Source of the DNA: Nitrosomonas sp.
GTDB lineage: Bacteria > Pseudomonadota > Gammaproteobacteria > Burkholderiales > Nitrosomonadaceae
Reading direction: 5' to 3'
Assembly: GCA_005779435.1 (NCBI GenBank)
Contig: SXJH01000143.1
Coordinates: forward strand, 1-7,197
Length of the DNA: 7,197 nucleotides
In this document: positions 1 through 6,665 of the stretch, piece by piece
How the letters are laid out: each line of letters starts with the position of its first letter
Numbering within the stretch: the first letter of the stretch is position 1
Made by a program: the position numbers and the translations under genes
Notes under the pieces: generated by a model
Told to the model about the DNA's origin: nothing
The model's database searches: none
What the model saw: only the letters and a program-made list of their open reading frames with translations

Positions 1-229
1 CATCCAGTGCATATACCATGTAAAAACCGGTTAAACCGACCAACAGTGTGGTAAAACGAGCTTGTGCAGCAAATTTCCGGCGAAACCGTGCAAAAAAATT
101 CATTGCTTCAGCCGCCGATTGCATGCGCGCAAGCACCGGCAACAGCACCGTCGTCACCATTGCCACACCGCCGATCCACAATACTACCCCCAGGACATGC
201 AATATCCTGGCGGCTATCACATCGTCCAT
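1..229 (-). CDS. Integral membrane protein, CopD-like (N-terminal 76 residues, cut by window edge)
   Basis: Reading the minus strand from ATG at 229 gives an open frame to the window edge with no stop. The visible protein starts MDDVIAARILHVLGVVLWIG. It has a hydrophobic segment at about residues 8-33, a basic loop (residues 47-59, several Arg/Lys) and the start of a second hydrophobic segment at about 60-74. The opening pattern, a His (H11) followed by a hydrophobic run with W-I-G-G (18-21), resembles small haem- or copper-linked inner-membrane proteins such as the CopD group. That is a resemblance, not a firm assignment. ATG 229 is favoured because an in-frame stop lies at 241-239 and only TTG 238 offers an alternative. 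It lies 5 bp after the SpoIIAA-like stop codon and has no good Shine-Dalgarno site of its own, so translational coupling is likely. Sure that it is a membrane protein gene; family uncertain. Confidence 0.7.
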   Translation of the reverse strand, partial: MDDVIAARILHVLGVVLWIGGVAMVTTVLLPVLARMQSAAEAMNFFARFRRKFAAQARFTTLLVGLTGFYMVYALD

Positions 230-234
230 ATCAT

Positions 235-597
235 TCAACTATCGACGGATTCGGTCTCAGAAGTCCATTTTTCGGCTTCGTCGTAATCATGAAAAATCGA
301 CACATTCGCGTTAACAAACAAATTGAACACCCAAGCACTCCAGCCTTGCCATTCATCGTCGGTAACGACGGCGACGCGGCTGAATTCGCTGCCGTGGTCG
401 CGCATAAACTTAATTTCTTCCCATGCAACATCCACCGTGTAATCCAGCATATCGCGCCAATCGAACAAAAGGCTTGCTTTACCATCAAAATGCGATTTAT
501 AGAGCACTTGCTGCTCAAATTCGCGATAATCGGTTAGCGTAAATTCTCCAATGACTGCAACGATAACAAGATTGCCTTTCTTCTGAATTGTAATCAT
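235..597 (-). CDS. SpoIIAA-like (STAS-fold) protein, 120 aa
   Basis: The 120-residue protein matches the small SpoIIAA-like family (STAS/SEC14-like fold, Pfam SpoIIAA-like). It opens with beta strands (MITIQKKGNLVIVAVIGEFT), then a helix with Y24-F27, a central strand ending in L43-L44-F45-D46-W47, an amphipathic helix around 56-68, the strand R74-V75-A76-V77-V78 and the C-terminal F102-H103-D104-Y105-D106-E107-A108-x-x-W111 signature. The family is soluble. Its members are anti-sigma-antagonist-like in fold, but most have no known partner, and no anti-sigma factor or kinase is next to this one. The frame stays open to 696, but ATG 597 is the start: it has a good ribosome binding site just upstream, and the longer version would overlap the transporter gene. 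Length is typical. It is probably co-transcribed with the membrane protein gene that begins 5 bp downstream. Confidence 0.85.
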   Translation of the reverse strand: MITIQKKGNLVIVAVIGEFTLTDYREFEQQVLYKSHFDGKASLLFDWRDMLDYTVDVAWEEIKFMRDHGSEFSRVAVVTDDEWQGWSAWVFNLFVNANVSIFHDYDEAEKWTSETESVDS

Positions 598-601
598 GAT
601 T

Positions 602-608
602 TCACCTC
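602..608 (-). promoter_or_regulatory. Ribosome binding site that fixes the SpoIIAA-like start
   Basis: On the minus strand GAGGTGA is followed by AATC and then ATG (597). This is a near-consensus Shine-Dalgarno sequence at normal spacing. It decides in favour of the 120-aa protein over the 153-aa reading that would begin at 696. Confidence 0.8.
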
Positions 609-624
609 GAATGATAACCGGCCC

Positions 625-653
625 ATCATAGGCAATTACACCGTTTGGTGCAA
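625..653 (-). promoter_or_regulatory. Candidate sigma-70 promoter for the SpoIIAA-like/membrane-protein pair
   Basis: On the minus strand TTGCAC (653-648) and TATGAT (630-625) are separated by exactly 17 bp. The -10 box matches consensus at 5 of 6 positions; the -35 box matches only the TTG half. Transcription would start close to 618, about 20 bases before the start codon at 597. This would make the downstream pair independent of the oxygenase/transporter unit. It is inferred from sequence only. Confidence 0.45.
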
Positions 654-682
654 ATATTGCTGCCGGGTACGCCGCATCGAAG

Positions 683-1543
683 TCATTTTTGCGCAACAGT
701 AAACGTCCGTTTGATCCCGATAATACCGCTCAACGAACCGCCCAGCACGATCAGCGCCATGCCTAGCCAAGCAACCGGCGATAAAATCTCATTCCAGAAC
801 CAAATACCCAGCAAACTGGCAAACAGCACCGTGCTATAGCCCAGGGACGACACGACCAATGTCGCACCGTGATGATACGCCCGCGTCATAGCCAACTGCG
901 CCAATGTCGCGGTCAAACCGGTGCCTAACAATAACGACAACCCATGCCCGGTGATCGGACTAAAACTGGTAAACATAAGCCATGCGCCGGTCACTATCGT
1001 GCTGATCAAAGTAAAATAAAATACCACATGCCATTCCGATTCACCCAGATTGCCGAGTTGTTTGACGTTCATATACGCAATCGCGGCAAAAAAACCGGAT
1101 GCCATGCCCAGCAAACCGGAAAACCATTGATGTTCCGCTACGGTCGGCTGCAGCAACAACAGCACACCGGTAAATCCGGCTACGACGGTCGCTATCAATG
1201 GCCAGTGGATATGCTCTTTCAGAATCAGTGTGGAAAACAGCGCAGCGAACAATGGCCAGGTGTAATTCAGCGAAATGGCGGTAGCCAGCGGCAATTGCGT
1301 CAAACAATAAAAAAACATCAACAAGCTGATCAATCCGGTAATGCCGCGCCAGCAATGAATCCGCCAATGCGGCGTGCGCAGGGAAAGCCGGTAATAGCGG
1401 ATGATCGAATAAGTCATCCAGACACCGAACAGCGAACGATAAAATACCAGCTCAGTACTGGAAAAATAGGCAGCGCCGTATTTGACCAGCACGCCCATGC
1501 AGGCAAACATGAACGCAGCCGCCACCATCCACAACGATCGCAC
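683..1543 (-). CDS. EamA/DMT-family transporter (10-TMS drug/metabolite exporter type)
   Basis: The 286-residue protein has the two-repeat architecture of EamA (DUF6) transporters, at about residues 5-131 and 143-276, with about ten hydrophobic segments and the usual ~290-residue length. Recognisable family features are the opening A-A-F-M-F-A-C-M-G-V-L-V-K, the F-Y-R-S-L-F segment at 34-39, the W-R-G region at 65-67, and the end of each repeat (around 117-131 and 261-276), rich in Gly and Leu. The family moves small metabolites, often amino acids, nucleosides or drugs, across the inner membrane; the substrate here is unknown. The start is GTG 1543, with a weak GGGAAAG 8-14 bases upstream. 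ATG 1528 (residue 6) is the alternative but would cut into the first membrane segment. It lies 42 bp behind the oxygenase gene on the same strand, so co-transcription is likely. Confidence 0.9.
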   Translation of the reverse strand: MRSLWMVAAAFMFACMGVLVKYGAAYFSSTELVFYRSLFGVWMTYSIIRYYRLSLRTPHWRIHCWRGITGLISLLMFFYCLTQLPLATAISLNYTWPLFAALFSTLILKEHIHWPLIATVVAGFTGVLLLLQPTVAEHQWFSGLLGMASGFFAAIAYMNVKQLGNLGESEWHVVFYFTLISTIVTGAWLMFTSFSPITGHGLSLLLGTGLTATLAQLAMTRAYHHGATLVVSSLGYSTVLFASLLGIWFWNEILSPVAWLGMALIVLGGSLSGIIGIKRTFTVAQK

Positions 1544-1585
1544 TTATTCGCTTTCCCGGTTATTCTGTTGACGATCGAACCGGCA

Positions 1586-2692
1586 TCAAAGATGCGGCCC
1601 GATTTCCCGCCGCAAAAATCGATGGAAATGCGTCATTCCCAATTCCATCGGCATTTGATACGGTCCGACTTCGCTGCGATTTTGCGCATACAGTGCACGC
1701 CGCCCTTCGGTCATTAGCCTGCAAATTTCATCGTCTTCGCGCGCGGTCTCTTTATAAGCCGCCTGTTCCGCCTCGACAAAATCGCGCTCGAACAGCACGA
1801 TTTCTTCCGGGTAATAGAACTCAACCACATTCATGCAACTTTCAATGCCGGTCGGCAAAATGGTGCTGATCACCAGCGTATGCGGATACCATTCCAGCAT
1901 GATATTGGGAAAATACAACAACCAAATGGCACCGTATGACGGCATCGCTCCTTGCGTTTGCTGCAATACTTGTTCATGCCACTTGGCATAGACCGGGCTG
2001 CCCGGTTTTTGCAGCCGCGCATCGTCAATGCCAATGGCTTGAACGCTAAACCGATCGCCGAACTGCCAATCGAGTTTTTCGGTATTGACGAAATGCCCCA
2101 ACCCAGGATGAAACGGGTCGACGTGGTAATCCTCCAGGTACACTTCTATGAACGTTTTCCAATTGCAGTTATAGTGTTCGATTTGCACACGATCCAGTGA
2201 ATGCCCGGAAAAATCGAAATCCTTCAGCAGCGCCAATTCGGCCATGTCTTGAGCAACATTGCGCTTGCCATTGAACAATAAGCCGTTCCAGTTCTGCAGT
2301 GGCGTCTTACCTAAATTAAGGCACGGATTCCGATCGAAATGCGGCGCACCCAGCAATTTTCCATCCAAAGCATACGTCCAACGATGAATCGGACATACGA
2401 TGCTTTTGGTGTTACTGCGCCCTTTCAGCAATAACGCTTGCCGATGCCGGCAAATATTGGAAAGCAATTCGATGCCATGCTCGTTACGCACCAGAATTTT
2501 GGCGTTATTCATCCATTCCGGCACATAAAAATCCCCGATATTGGGTACCATCACCTCATGCCCCACGTAACCCGGCCCCTGATCGAACAAAATACGTTTC
2601 TCTATTGCGAAAATTTCAGGGGCCAAATACCAATCGACGGGGAGTTGCACTGACGTATCAGTCAGTTGTGAGATCTCAGCCCTGTTAGCCAT
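1586..2692 (-). CDS. Rieske non-haem iron oxygenase, alpha (catalytic) subunit
   Basis: This 368-residue protein is a Rieske-type ring-hydroxylating oxygenase large subunit (HcaE-like group). The N-terminal Rieske domain binds [2Fe-2S] through C81-x-H83 and C100-x-x-H103. The catalytic domain opens at N177-W178-K179, followed by E183, Y185, E187 and Y189. H190 and H195 are the two histidine iron ligands, and D320 (or D321, in R-E-D-D-E-I-C) is the probable carboxylate ligand. E187 sits where the acidic residue bridging the two metal centres of neighbouring subunits is expected. The start ATG 2692 has AAGGGA five bases upstream. No beta subunit, ferredoxin or reductase gene is nearby, so it probably forms an alpha-only trimer supplied by a reductase encoded elsewhere. 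Such alpha-only enzymes include those acting on quaternary amines as well as aromatics; the substrate cannot be assigned. A transporter gene follows in the same unit. Confidence 0.92.
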   Translation of the reverse strand: MANRAEISQLTDTSVQLPVDWYLAPEIFAIEKRILFDQGPGYVGHEVMVPNIGDFYVPEWMNNAKILVRNEHGIELLSNICRHRQALLLKGRSNTKSIVCPIHRWTYALDGKLLGAPHFDRNPCLNLGKTPLQNWNGLLFNGKRNVAQDMAELALLKDFDFSGHSLDRVQIEHYNCNWKTFIEVYLEDYHVDPFHPGLGHFVNTEKLDWQFGDRFSVQAIGIDDARLQKPGSPVYAKWHEQVLQQTQGAMPSYGAIWLLYFPNIMLEWYPHTLVISTILPTGIESCMNVVEFYYPEEIVLFERDFVEAEQAAYKETAREDDEICRLMTEGRRALYAQNRSEVGPYQMPMELGMTHFHRFLRREIGPHL

Positions 2693-2909
2693 ATAAATCC
2701 CTTATCTTCCTCCATAAAAACTAGCGGCGAAAATACATGAAAAGACAAAAATTTAAAACCCATTTTAACAAGTCAGGAACGAAAAATCGTTTGCTTGGTT
2801 ATAATAGCAACCTCGGTAGTAGCATAGCAGTATCCGTCAATACGCAATTGCCCGCAAAAATGCAAATGTACCAGATTGAATTTTAATTAATAAATAAGAG
2901 AGCAGCTTA
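2693..2909. promoter_or_regulatory. Divergent intergenic region between oxygenase and lipoprotein genes
   Basis: This 217-bp region is clearly richer in A/T than the genes around it and holds no plausible coding frame. It must carry start signals for both divergent genes. On the plus strand there is a perfect TATAAT at 2800-2805. On the minus strand several AT-rich -10-like words occur (for example TAAAAT near 2765) but none has a believable -35 partner, so I do not place an oxygenase promoter. AT-rich sequence at 2880-2897 directly precedes the lipoprotein ribosome binding region. Confidence 0.6.
2778..2810 (+). promoter_or_regulatory. Candidate lipoprotein promoter with two flanking inverted repeats
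   Basis: A perfect -10 box TATAAT lies at 2800-2805. It sits inside the spacer of the inverted repeat TTGCT (2791-2795) / AGCAA (2806-2810). Immediately upstream is a second inverted repeat, AACGA (2778-2782) / TCGTT (2787-2791), where a -35 box would fall. At 16-18 bp spacing there is no TTGACA-like -35 (it reads about GAACGA), so this would be a weak or activator-dependent promoter. If used, the transcript would carry a 5' leader of roughly 95-100 bases. The half-sites are short (5 bp) and could be chance. Confidence 0.4.
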
Positions 2910-4331
2910 ATGAAATCGATACATCAGTTGAAAAAAAGATCATGGATACCTTTATTATCCACCGCGTTACTTTTCGGCCTTGCAGCCTGCGACAGTGGAA
3001 GCGACAAATCGTTTGATTCATCGTCCGGCTCATCTTCATCTTCGGCGACTACAGTCAAGAGAAACTTACCTACTGGCCCGGCAACAGGTATTCTGGTCGA
3101 CTCTCCCGTCGCCGGTGTCACCTATAGCGCCTCGTCCGGAAAATCGGGAACGACCGACGAGAATGGCGGTTTTAATTTCAATCACGGCGACAAAATCGAA
3201 TTCAAGCTGGGCGATTTGACACTGGCCAATATCCCCGGCTCGATGATCGTAACGCCCATCGAGTTAGCCAACGGTAACGACAATAAATTGCAGAATCTGT
3301 TAGTGTTGTTGCAATCCTTGGACTCCGACAGCGATCTTGCCAACGGCATTTCTATTTCACGCGAAACGGCAGCGGCGGTCAAGAATTCAATCAATCTGAA
3401 CGCCAATCCGGAAACTTTCGCCGAAGCTGCTGACCTGAAAGGCATCATGGAAGCCAGCGACATTGGCGGCGATGTCAAAACACCGGAAGAAGCGCGAAAC
3501 CATTTCATGTCGCAAGGCGTAGCATTGTTGAGCGCGCAAATTTGGGTCAACTACACCAATCAAACGGCCAGCGTGTTGCGTGTTGCATCCGATACGAGCG
3601 GCGAATACCTGCAAGGCGACGCCAGGCCGGATGACTCTTGCGATGAAAACCGCGTTTGCGGCGGCAAAATTGTTTTTCAATCCGGCGTTGAATCCGGTGT
3701 AGCCAACGCGGTCGATTTCGATACCCGAGGCTTCAAACTGGTCAGCACCACCAGCGTGGACACCAATGCGCAAGTCGGTCTATCGCATCCAGTCCCTACC
3801 CGCCGCGTACGCACCGACGGTTTTGAGTTGATCTACTCCGATATCGTCACGGTACAACGCGCACGCGAACAAAGCAGCGTATTCGGCGAATTGTTCCACA
3901 TTGCGAAACCGATTCAACTGAGCGATGAAAACGAAGTCGCCGAAAAAGAAATCAAGGAAGCACGCTATTCGAAAATCGACAACGATCCGAATGGTATCGT
4001 TGGCGCTTGGGCGTATGACAGCACAACCGTCAAAACACCAACCCTGGTATTCTTCCCGAACGGTAAATTCCTGATGCTCGATCCAACCGGTGAAACGCAG
4101 CGCGAAGACCAAGTAAATTGCGCAAAACCCGGTATCGAGTTTTCTTCCTATACCTATAACAAAGGCGCAAACAACTTCAATTTATCCAGCTTTACATACA
4201 ACACCAACGGTTGTGCCGGTTTCTCCCATGCCGAGGGAAATATCGGCTTTTCGATCAGCGCGGATGGAAGTACCGCAAAACTGGACAAACCCGGTGAAGC
4301 ATCGGTTACGGTATACCGCGTTTCCAAGTAA
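2910..4331 (+). CDS. Lipoprotein of unknown function with Ser-rich tether and two beta-rich regions
   Basis: The 473-residue protein starts with a lipoprotein signal peptide: basic residues K8-K9-R10, a hydrophobic core at about 12-23 and the lipobox L24-A25-A26-C27. The mature chain would begin at lipidated C27, followed by D28. A Ser/Gly-rich linker (residues 36-47) leads to a region at about 59-120 with the pattern G-x-L-V-D-S-P-V-A-G-V-x-Y, S-G-x-x-G-T-T-D-E-N-G-G-F-x-F and G-D-x-I-x-F-x-L-G-D. This is a beta-sandwich-like motif common in uncharacterised proteobacterial surface proteins. A helical stretch follows (about 125-210). The C-terminal part (about 363-473) begins G-I-V-G-A-W-A-Y and looks like a small beta-barrel or lipocalin-like domain. 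Cysteine pairs C244/C250 and C404/C435 could form disulphides, fitting a location outside the cytoplasm. ATG 2910 has only a weak GAGAG site upstream. No enzyme motif is visible; the role is unknown. Confidence 0.88.
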   Translation: MKSIHQLKKRSWIPLLSTALLFGLAACDSGSDKSFDSSSGSSSSSATTVKRNLPTGPATGILVDSPVAGVTYSASSGKSGTTDENGGFNFNHGDKIEFKLGDLTLANIPGSMIVTPIELANGNDNKLQNLLVLLQSLDSDSDLANGISISRETAAAVKNSINLNANPETFAEAADLKGIMEASDIGGDVKTPEEARNHFMSQGVALLSAQIWVNYTNQTASVLRVASDTSGEYLQGDARPDDSCDENRVCGGKIVFQSGVESGVANAVDFDTRGFKLVSTTSVDTNAQVGLSHPVPTRRVRTDGFELIYSDIVTVQRAREQSSVFGELFHIAKPIQLSDENEVAEKEIKEARYSKIDNDPNGIVGAWAYDSTTVKTPTLVFFPNGKFLMLDPTGETQREDQVNCAKPGIEFSSYTYNKGANNFNLSSFTYNTNGCAGFSHAEGNIGFSISADGSTAKLDKPGEASVTVYRVSK

Positions 4332-4345
4332 TTTCTTTACTCCAA

Positions 4346-4389
4346 CGCACGGCTCGCCGAGAATGAAACCATTCTTGACGAACCGTGCG
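4346..4389 (+). terminator. Long imperfect hairpin between lipoprotein gene and priA (terminator-like, no U-tract)
   Basis: Two 20-base arms (4346-4365 and 4370-4389) flank the 4-base loop AAAC. Eighteen of 20 positions pair (one of them G-U), with two C-A mismatches. The outer stem is CGCACGG/CCGTGCG and the inner stem AGAATG/CATTCT. It starts 14 bases after the lipoprotein stop codon and ends 25 bases before the priA start. No run of T follows on either strand, so it is not a classic intrinsic terminator. It could still end or protect the lipoprotein transcript, or be a small repeated palindromic element. The pairing is certain; the function is inferred. Confidence 0.5.
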
Positions 4390-4414
4390 CCCTCGTTGCG
4401 ATAATCGGCTATCC

Positions 4415-6595
4415 ATGCCCATCGTTCGTGTCGCACTCAATGTTCCGGTCGATACGCTGTTCGATTATCAAGCCGACGATGCCACTTTGCACGACATCGG
4501 TCAGCGCGCATGCGTGCCTTTTGGAAAAAAACGAGTCACCGGCGTCATTCTTGCAGTTTGCGCCGACACTCAGATTCCCATTGAGAAACTCAAATCCGTC
4601 CACGGCATTTTCCGTGAAATAGAACCGCTCGCAGCGTCATTGCTGGAATTATTCCAGTTTTGCAGCCAGTATTACCATCATCCGCTCGGCATGGTCATCA
4701 TGAACAGTCTGCCTGCATTGCTGCGCAATAACAAACCGGTCAAATTGAAAAACACCGCACCGCAACCGTTGATGCTCTCCGACTTGGCAAAACAAATTTC
4801 ACTCGACGCCATCCCGGCTCGCAATCGCGTCGCACGCCGCTTACTCGCGGAATTCCAGGCTGCATCGGTGCTAACGATGCAGCAAATCAAGCAAATCTCG
4901 CCGCGCGCAACGCAATTAATACCGGAATGGCTGCTATTGGGTTGGGTCTCAGCACAACAAACGACAAATCCGTCGTCGGACACCCTAAAAATCCCCGTGC
5001 TGACGCAGGAACAAACCCATGCGGTAACCGCCATTACTGACGAATTCGATCGATTTCACACTTCGCTGTTGCACGGCGTTACCGGCAGCGGCAAAACCGA
5101 AGTTTATTTGCGCATCATCGAACATGCGTTGTCACTCGGCAAGCAAACGCTGGTATTGATTCCGGAGATCAACTTGACGCCGCAATTGGAAGCGGTTTTT
5201 CGTGCACGTTTCCCTACCGTTCCCTTGGTTAATCTGCATAGCGGGCGCAACGATACCGAGCGTCTGACCGGATGGATACAAGCGCAGCGCGGCGAAGCCA
5301 AAATCATTTTGGGGACGCGACTGGCGGTTTTCACGCCGCTGCCCGATCTGGGCTTAATCATCGTCGACGAAGAACACGACAGCTCGTTCAAGCAACAAGA
5401 CGGATTGCGTTATTCCGCGCGAGACTTGGCGATTTTCCGCGCCCGGCAAGCAGATATTCCGGTGGTCTTGGGTTCCGCAACACCGTCGCTGGAAAGTTAT
5501 TTTAATGCCTTAAACAACCGCTATCGGCATATCCGCCTTACCTCCCGCGCCGTACAGGCCGCCACGCTGCCGGATATCCAATGCATCGATACGCGTATCT
5601 ATAAAACACCGGATGGATTCACCGAGCCGCTGATCAAAGCACTTGAAAAATGCTTAGCGGAAAAACACCAAAGCTTGGTTTTCATCAACCGGCGCGGCTA
5701 TGCACCGGTATTGCTATGCAAAGCCTGCGCCTGGACAGCGCGCTGCCAGCGCTGCTCCAGCCGCTTGGTGGTTCATTTGAGCGATAAAAAATTAAGCTGC
5801 CATCATTGCGGCCATCAGGAAAATTTTCCCCGCGCTTGCCCGCAGTGCGGCAATCAAGACATTGCGCCGTTCGGTCACGGCACGCAACGCATCGAAGAAA
5901 CGCTCATTGCGCATTTTCCATCCGCACGAATTTTACGCATCGACCGCGACAGCACGCGCCGCAAAAATGCCTGGCAGGAAATATTGCACGCGATCCACTC
6001 GCATCAGGTCGACATCTTGGTCGGCACGCAATTGCTGGCCAAGGGTCACGACTTTCCCAATCTGTCATTGGTGGGTATTCTGAACGCCGATAATTCGCTA
6101 TACAGCACCGATTTCCGCGCCAGCGAACGTTTATTTGCGCAACTGATGCAAGTCGCCGGCCGCGCCGGTCGCGCCAATATCCCCGGACACGTACTGATCC
6201 AAACCGAATTCCCCGGCCATCCGCTGTATCATGCGCTGCAACGGCACGATTACGACGCATCGGCGCAAACCTTGCTCGCAGAAAGAAAAATCGCCGGATT
6301 CCCGCCGTTCGTTTATCAAGCGCTGTTGCGCGCCGAAGCGCACGGCATCAAAACCGTGCTCGAATTTCTCCACCGCACCAAAAACCTGGCGAATCCCCCG
6401 CAAAGCGTAGAATTGTTCGACCCCGTTCCGGCACCGATGCTGCGGCTAAAAGGCATGGAGCGCGCGCATCTGCTGATTCAATCGCATTCACGCAAACCAT
6501 TGCAAACATTTCTGACCGACTGGCACCGCAAAATAGCCGCGCTGCCACATCGAAAAATACGTTGGGCTCTCGATATCGACCCGATGGATTTTTGA
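4415..6595 (+). CDS. priA: Primosomal protein N' (PriA), replication-restart DNA helicase
   Basis: PriA is a 3'-to-5' superfamily 2 helicase that recognises stalled or repaired forks and reloads the replicative helicase. This copy is complete at 726 residues, close to the ~730 of E. coli. The N-terminal 3'-DNA-binding domain begins MPIVRVALNVPVDTLFDYQA. Walker A is G221-V-T-G-S-G-K-T228, the DEEH box is 318-321, and the S-A-T motif is G353-S-A-T-P. The inserted zinc region has all eight cysteines in C-x2-C pairs (435/438, 444/447, 462/465, 475/478). Motif V is around G537-T-Q-L-L-A-K-G-H, and motif VI is Q579-V-A-G-R-A-G-R586. The PriA C-terminal domain follows. ATG 4415 is chosen because the protein then starts at the conserved N-terminus; the in-frame GTG at 4385 would add ten residues encoded inside a hairpin. 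No good Shine-Dalgarno sequence precedes it, suggesting modest expression. Confidence 0.98.
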   Translation: MPIVRVALNVPVDTLFDYQADDATLHDIGQRACVPFGKKRVTGVILAVCADTQIPIEKLKSVHGIFREIEPLAASLLELFQFCSQYYHHPLGMVIMNSLPALLRNNKPVKLKNTAPQPLMLSDLAKQISLDAIPARNRVARRLLAEFQAASVLTMQQIKQISPRATQLIPEWLLLGWVSAQQTTNPSSDTLKIPVLTQEQTHAVTAITDEFDRFHTSLLHGVTGSGKTEVYLRIIEHALSLGKQTLVLIPEINLTPQLEAVFRARFPTVPLVNLHSGRNDTERLTGWIQAQRGEAKIILGTRLAVFTPLPDLGLIIVDEEHDSSFKQQDGLRYSARDLAIFRARQADIPVVLGSATPSLESYFNALNNRYRHIRLTSRAVQAATLPDIQCIDTRIYKTPDGFTEPLIKALEKCLAEKHQSLVFINRRGYAPVLLCKACAWTARCQRCSSRLVVHLSDKKLSCHHCGHQENFPRACPQCGNQDIAPFGHGTQRIEETLIAHFPSARILRIDRDSTRRKNAWQEILHAIHSHQVDILVGTQLLAKGHDFPNLSLVGILNADNSLYSTDFRASERLFAQLMQVAGRAGRANIPGHVLIQTEFPGHPLYHALQRHDYDASAQTLLAERKIAGFPPFVYQALLRAEAHGIKTVLEFLHRTKNLANPPQSVELFDPVPAPMLRLKGMERAHLLIQSHSRKPLQTFLTDWHRKIAALPHRKIRWALDIDPMDF

Positions 6596-6652
6596 TCTAC
6601 ATCAGAACAACCGTTCCACAAACGGCACACTATGAAACGGAACAATAAACAA

Positions 6653-6658
6653 AAGGAG
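6653..6658 (+). promoter_or_regulatory. Strong ribosome binding site of the DUF465 gene
   Basis: AAGGAG lies 7 bases before ATG 6666, a consensus Shine-Dalgarno sequence at ideal spacing. It contrasts with the absence of one before priA, suggesting that the small protein is made in much larger amounts than PriA. Confidence 0.85.
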
Positions 6659-6665
6659 CACGACC

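Noticed and set aside
64..537. Plus-strand open frame of 157 codons
   Set aside because: It is antisense to the SpoIIAA-like gene and the left membrane protein gene; composition is unlike a real protein and it has no convincing ribosome binding site.
636..653. Hairpin TTACACC / GGTGCAA (7 bp with one wobble, 4-base loop) after the transporter gene
   Set aside because: It has no T-run on the minus strand and overlaps the candidate promoter -35 region; too weak to call a terminator.
1556..1583. Inverted repeat CCGGTT / AACCGG in the oxygenase-transporter gap
   Set aside because: A 6-bp stem with a 16-base loop is easily expected by chance; it partly covers the weak transporter ribosome binding site but gives no firm evidence of regulation.
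944..1717. Plus-strand open frame of 257 codons
   Set aside because: It lies antisense to the EamA transporter and the end of the oxygenase gene, both of which have clear family features; its protein is Gln/His/Arg-rich low-quality sequence with no membrane or domain pattern.
2649..2666. Inverted repeat ACTGAC / GTCAGT with 6-base spacer near the start of the oxygenase gene
   Set aside because: It lies within codons 9-15 and is short; it may be an operator, but coding constraint or chance explains it equally well.
6611..6645. Small alternative stems (CCGTT/AACGG and GTTCC/GGAAC) between priA and the DUF465 gene
   Set aside because: Five-base stems without a T-run do not support a terminator or riboswitch call.
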